A stretch of DNA of 64,000 nt from Sutterella sp. (GTDB lineage Bacteria; Pseudomonadota; Gammaproteobacteria; Burkholderiales; Burkholderiaceae_F). A program made the translations under genes and the position numbers. The first letter of the stretch is position 1, and every line of letters starts with the position of its first letter. Positions 63,883 through 64,000 of this stretch are shown here, one piece after another. The DNA lies in the NCBI GenBank assembly GCA_020025915.1, contig JAHHRH010000004.1:1-64000 (forward strand), written 5' to 3'. The notes under the pieces were generated by a model, which ran no database searches, was not told the DNA's origin, and was given only the letters and a program-made list of their open reading frames with translations.

Positions 63883-64000
63883 ATGTACGCTATTATCAAG
63901 ACTGGCGGTAAGCAGTACCGCGTTTCTGTCGGCGATAAGCTCAAGGTTGAATCCTTGGCTGTCGAAGCCGGCGCTCAGGTGACCCTCACCGAAGTTCTCG
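63883..64000 (+). CDS. rplU: 50S ribosomal protein L21 (N-terminal part, runs off the window)
   Basis: L21 is a 50S protein that binds 23S rRNA. The visible 39 residues, [20 protein letters not shown] and onward to LTEVL, match the L21 N-terminus. ATG 63883 has GCGAGGT upstream. It is cut by the window end and is probably followed by rpmA and obgE. Confidence 0.95.
   Translation, partial: MYAIIKTGGKQYRVSVGDKLKVESLAVEAGAQVTLTEVL

Overview
The window looks like chromosomal core of a Betaproteobacterium of the order Burkholderiales, most likely Sutterellaceae (Sutterella/Parasutterella/Turicimonas type). This is inferred from gene order (rplM-rpsI-erpA-anmK-M23-tyrS; glyA-nrdR-ribD-ribE-ribH-nusB-thiL-pgpA-pncC; the full mraZ-to-lpxC division/cell-wall cluster; dciA and secA; argJ-nudix-yacG-zapD-coaE; ispB and rplU), from a moderate G+C content that is low for Burkholderiales, and from protein sequence. 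No phage, CRISPR array, toxin-antitoxin pair or defence island was seen. The only mobile DNA is one decayed IS3-like element.

Layout. 1-441: a partial tRNA-Glu, then a tRNA-Ala/tRNA-Glu pair. 481-1769: hpf divergent from an arginine-rich, low-complexity protein gene. 1925-5025: glycerol use (glpK-glpD). 5150-6348: rplM-rpsI with a long structured leader. 6534-12335: erpA, anmK, an M23 peptidase, tyrS-dtd and a PEBP-family gene. 12410-18984: glyA, nrdR-ribD-ribE, ribH-nusB, thiL and pgpA. 18991-23789: pncC, a CBS-domain membrane protein, a DUF945-like protein, pyrF and a Tat-exported thioredoxin-fold protein. 23904-25890: groES-groEL with a sigma32-type promoter. 26118-32466: dacB, dsbD, hemL and a PagP-like outer-membrane protein carrying a second barrel. 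32682-33002: RNase P RNA. 33065-35191: an NDP-forming acyl-CoA synthetase. 35425-53791: the dcw cluster (mraZ, rsmH, ftsL, ftsI, murE, murF, mraY, murD, ftsW, murG, murC, ddl, ftsQ, ftsA, ftsZ, lpxC), mostly with overlapping or closely spaced genes. 53770-59788: dciA with a long extra region, secA, a degenerate argJ homologue and a nudix gene with a truncated ThiE-like tail. 59789-60760: an intrinsic terminator split by the IS remnant. 60765-64000: yacG, zapD, coaE, tRNA-Pro, ispB and the start of rplU.

Function. Most genes serve peptidoglycan synthesis and recycling, cell division, envelope redox chemistry, translation, and flavin/thiamine/haem cofactor supply. The most unusual items are: (1) the PagP domain, with its His and Asp-Ser pair retained, fused to a second beta-barrel; (2) the Arg/Gly-Arg-Phe repeat protein with an acidic tail, whose start codon lies just behind a terminator-like hairpin; (3) an ArgJ homologue at the argJ locus lacking its processing-site and C-terminal active-site sequences; (4) a DciA-like protein more than twice its usual length; (5) an IS remnant sitting inside a terminator loop; (6) a set of terminator-like or hairpin leaders before rplM, glyA, ribH, groES and the PagP-like gene. 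Start codons were chosen by eye from Shine-Dalgarno spacing and known N-termini. Several differ from the longest possible reading frame and are explained per gene.
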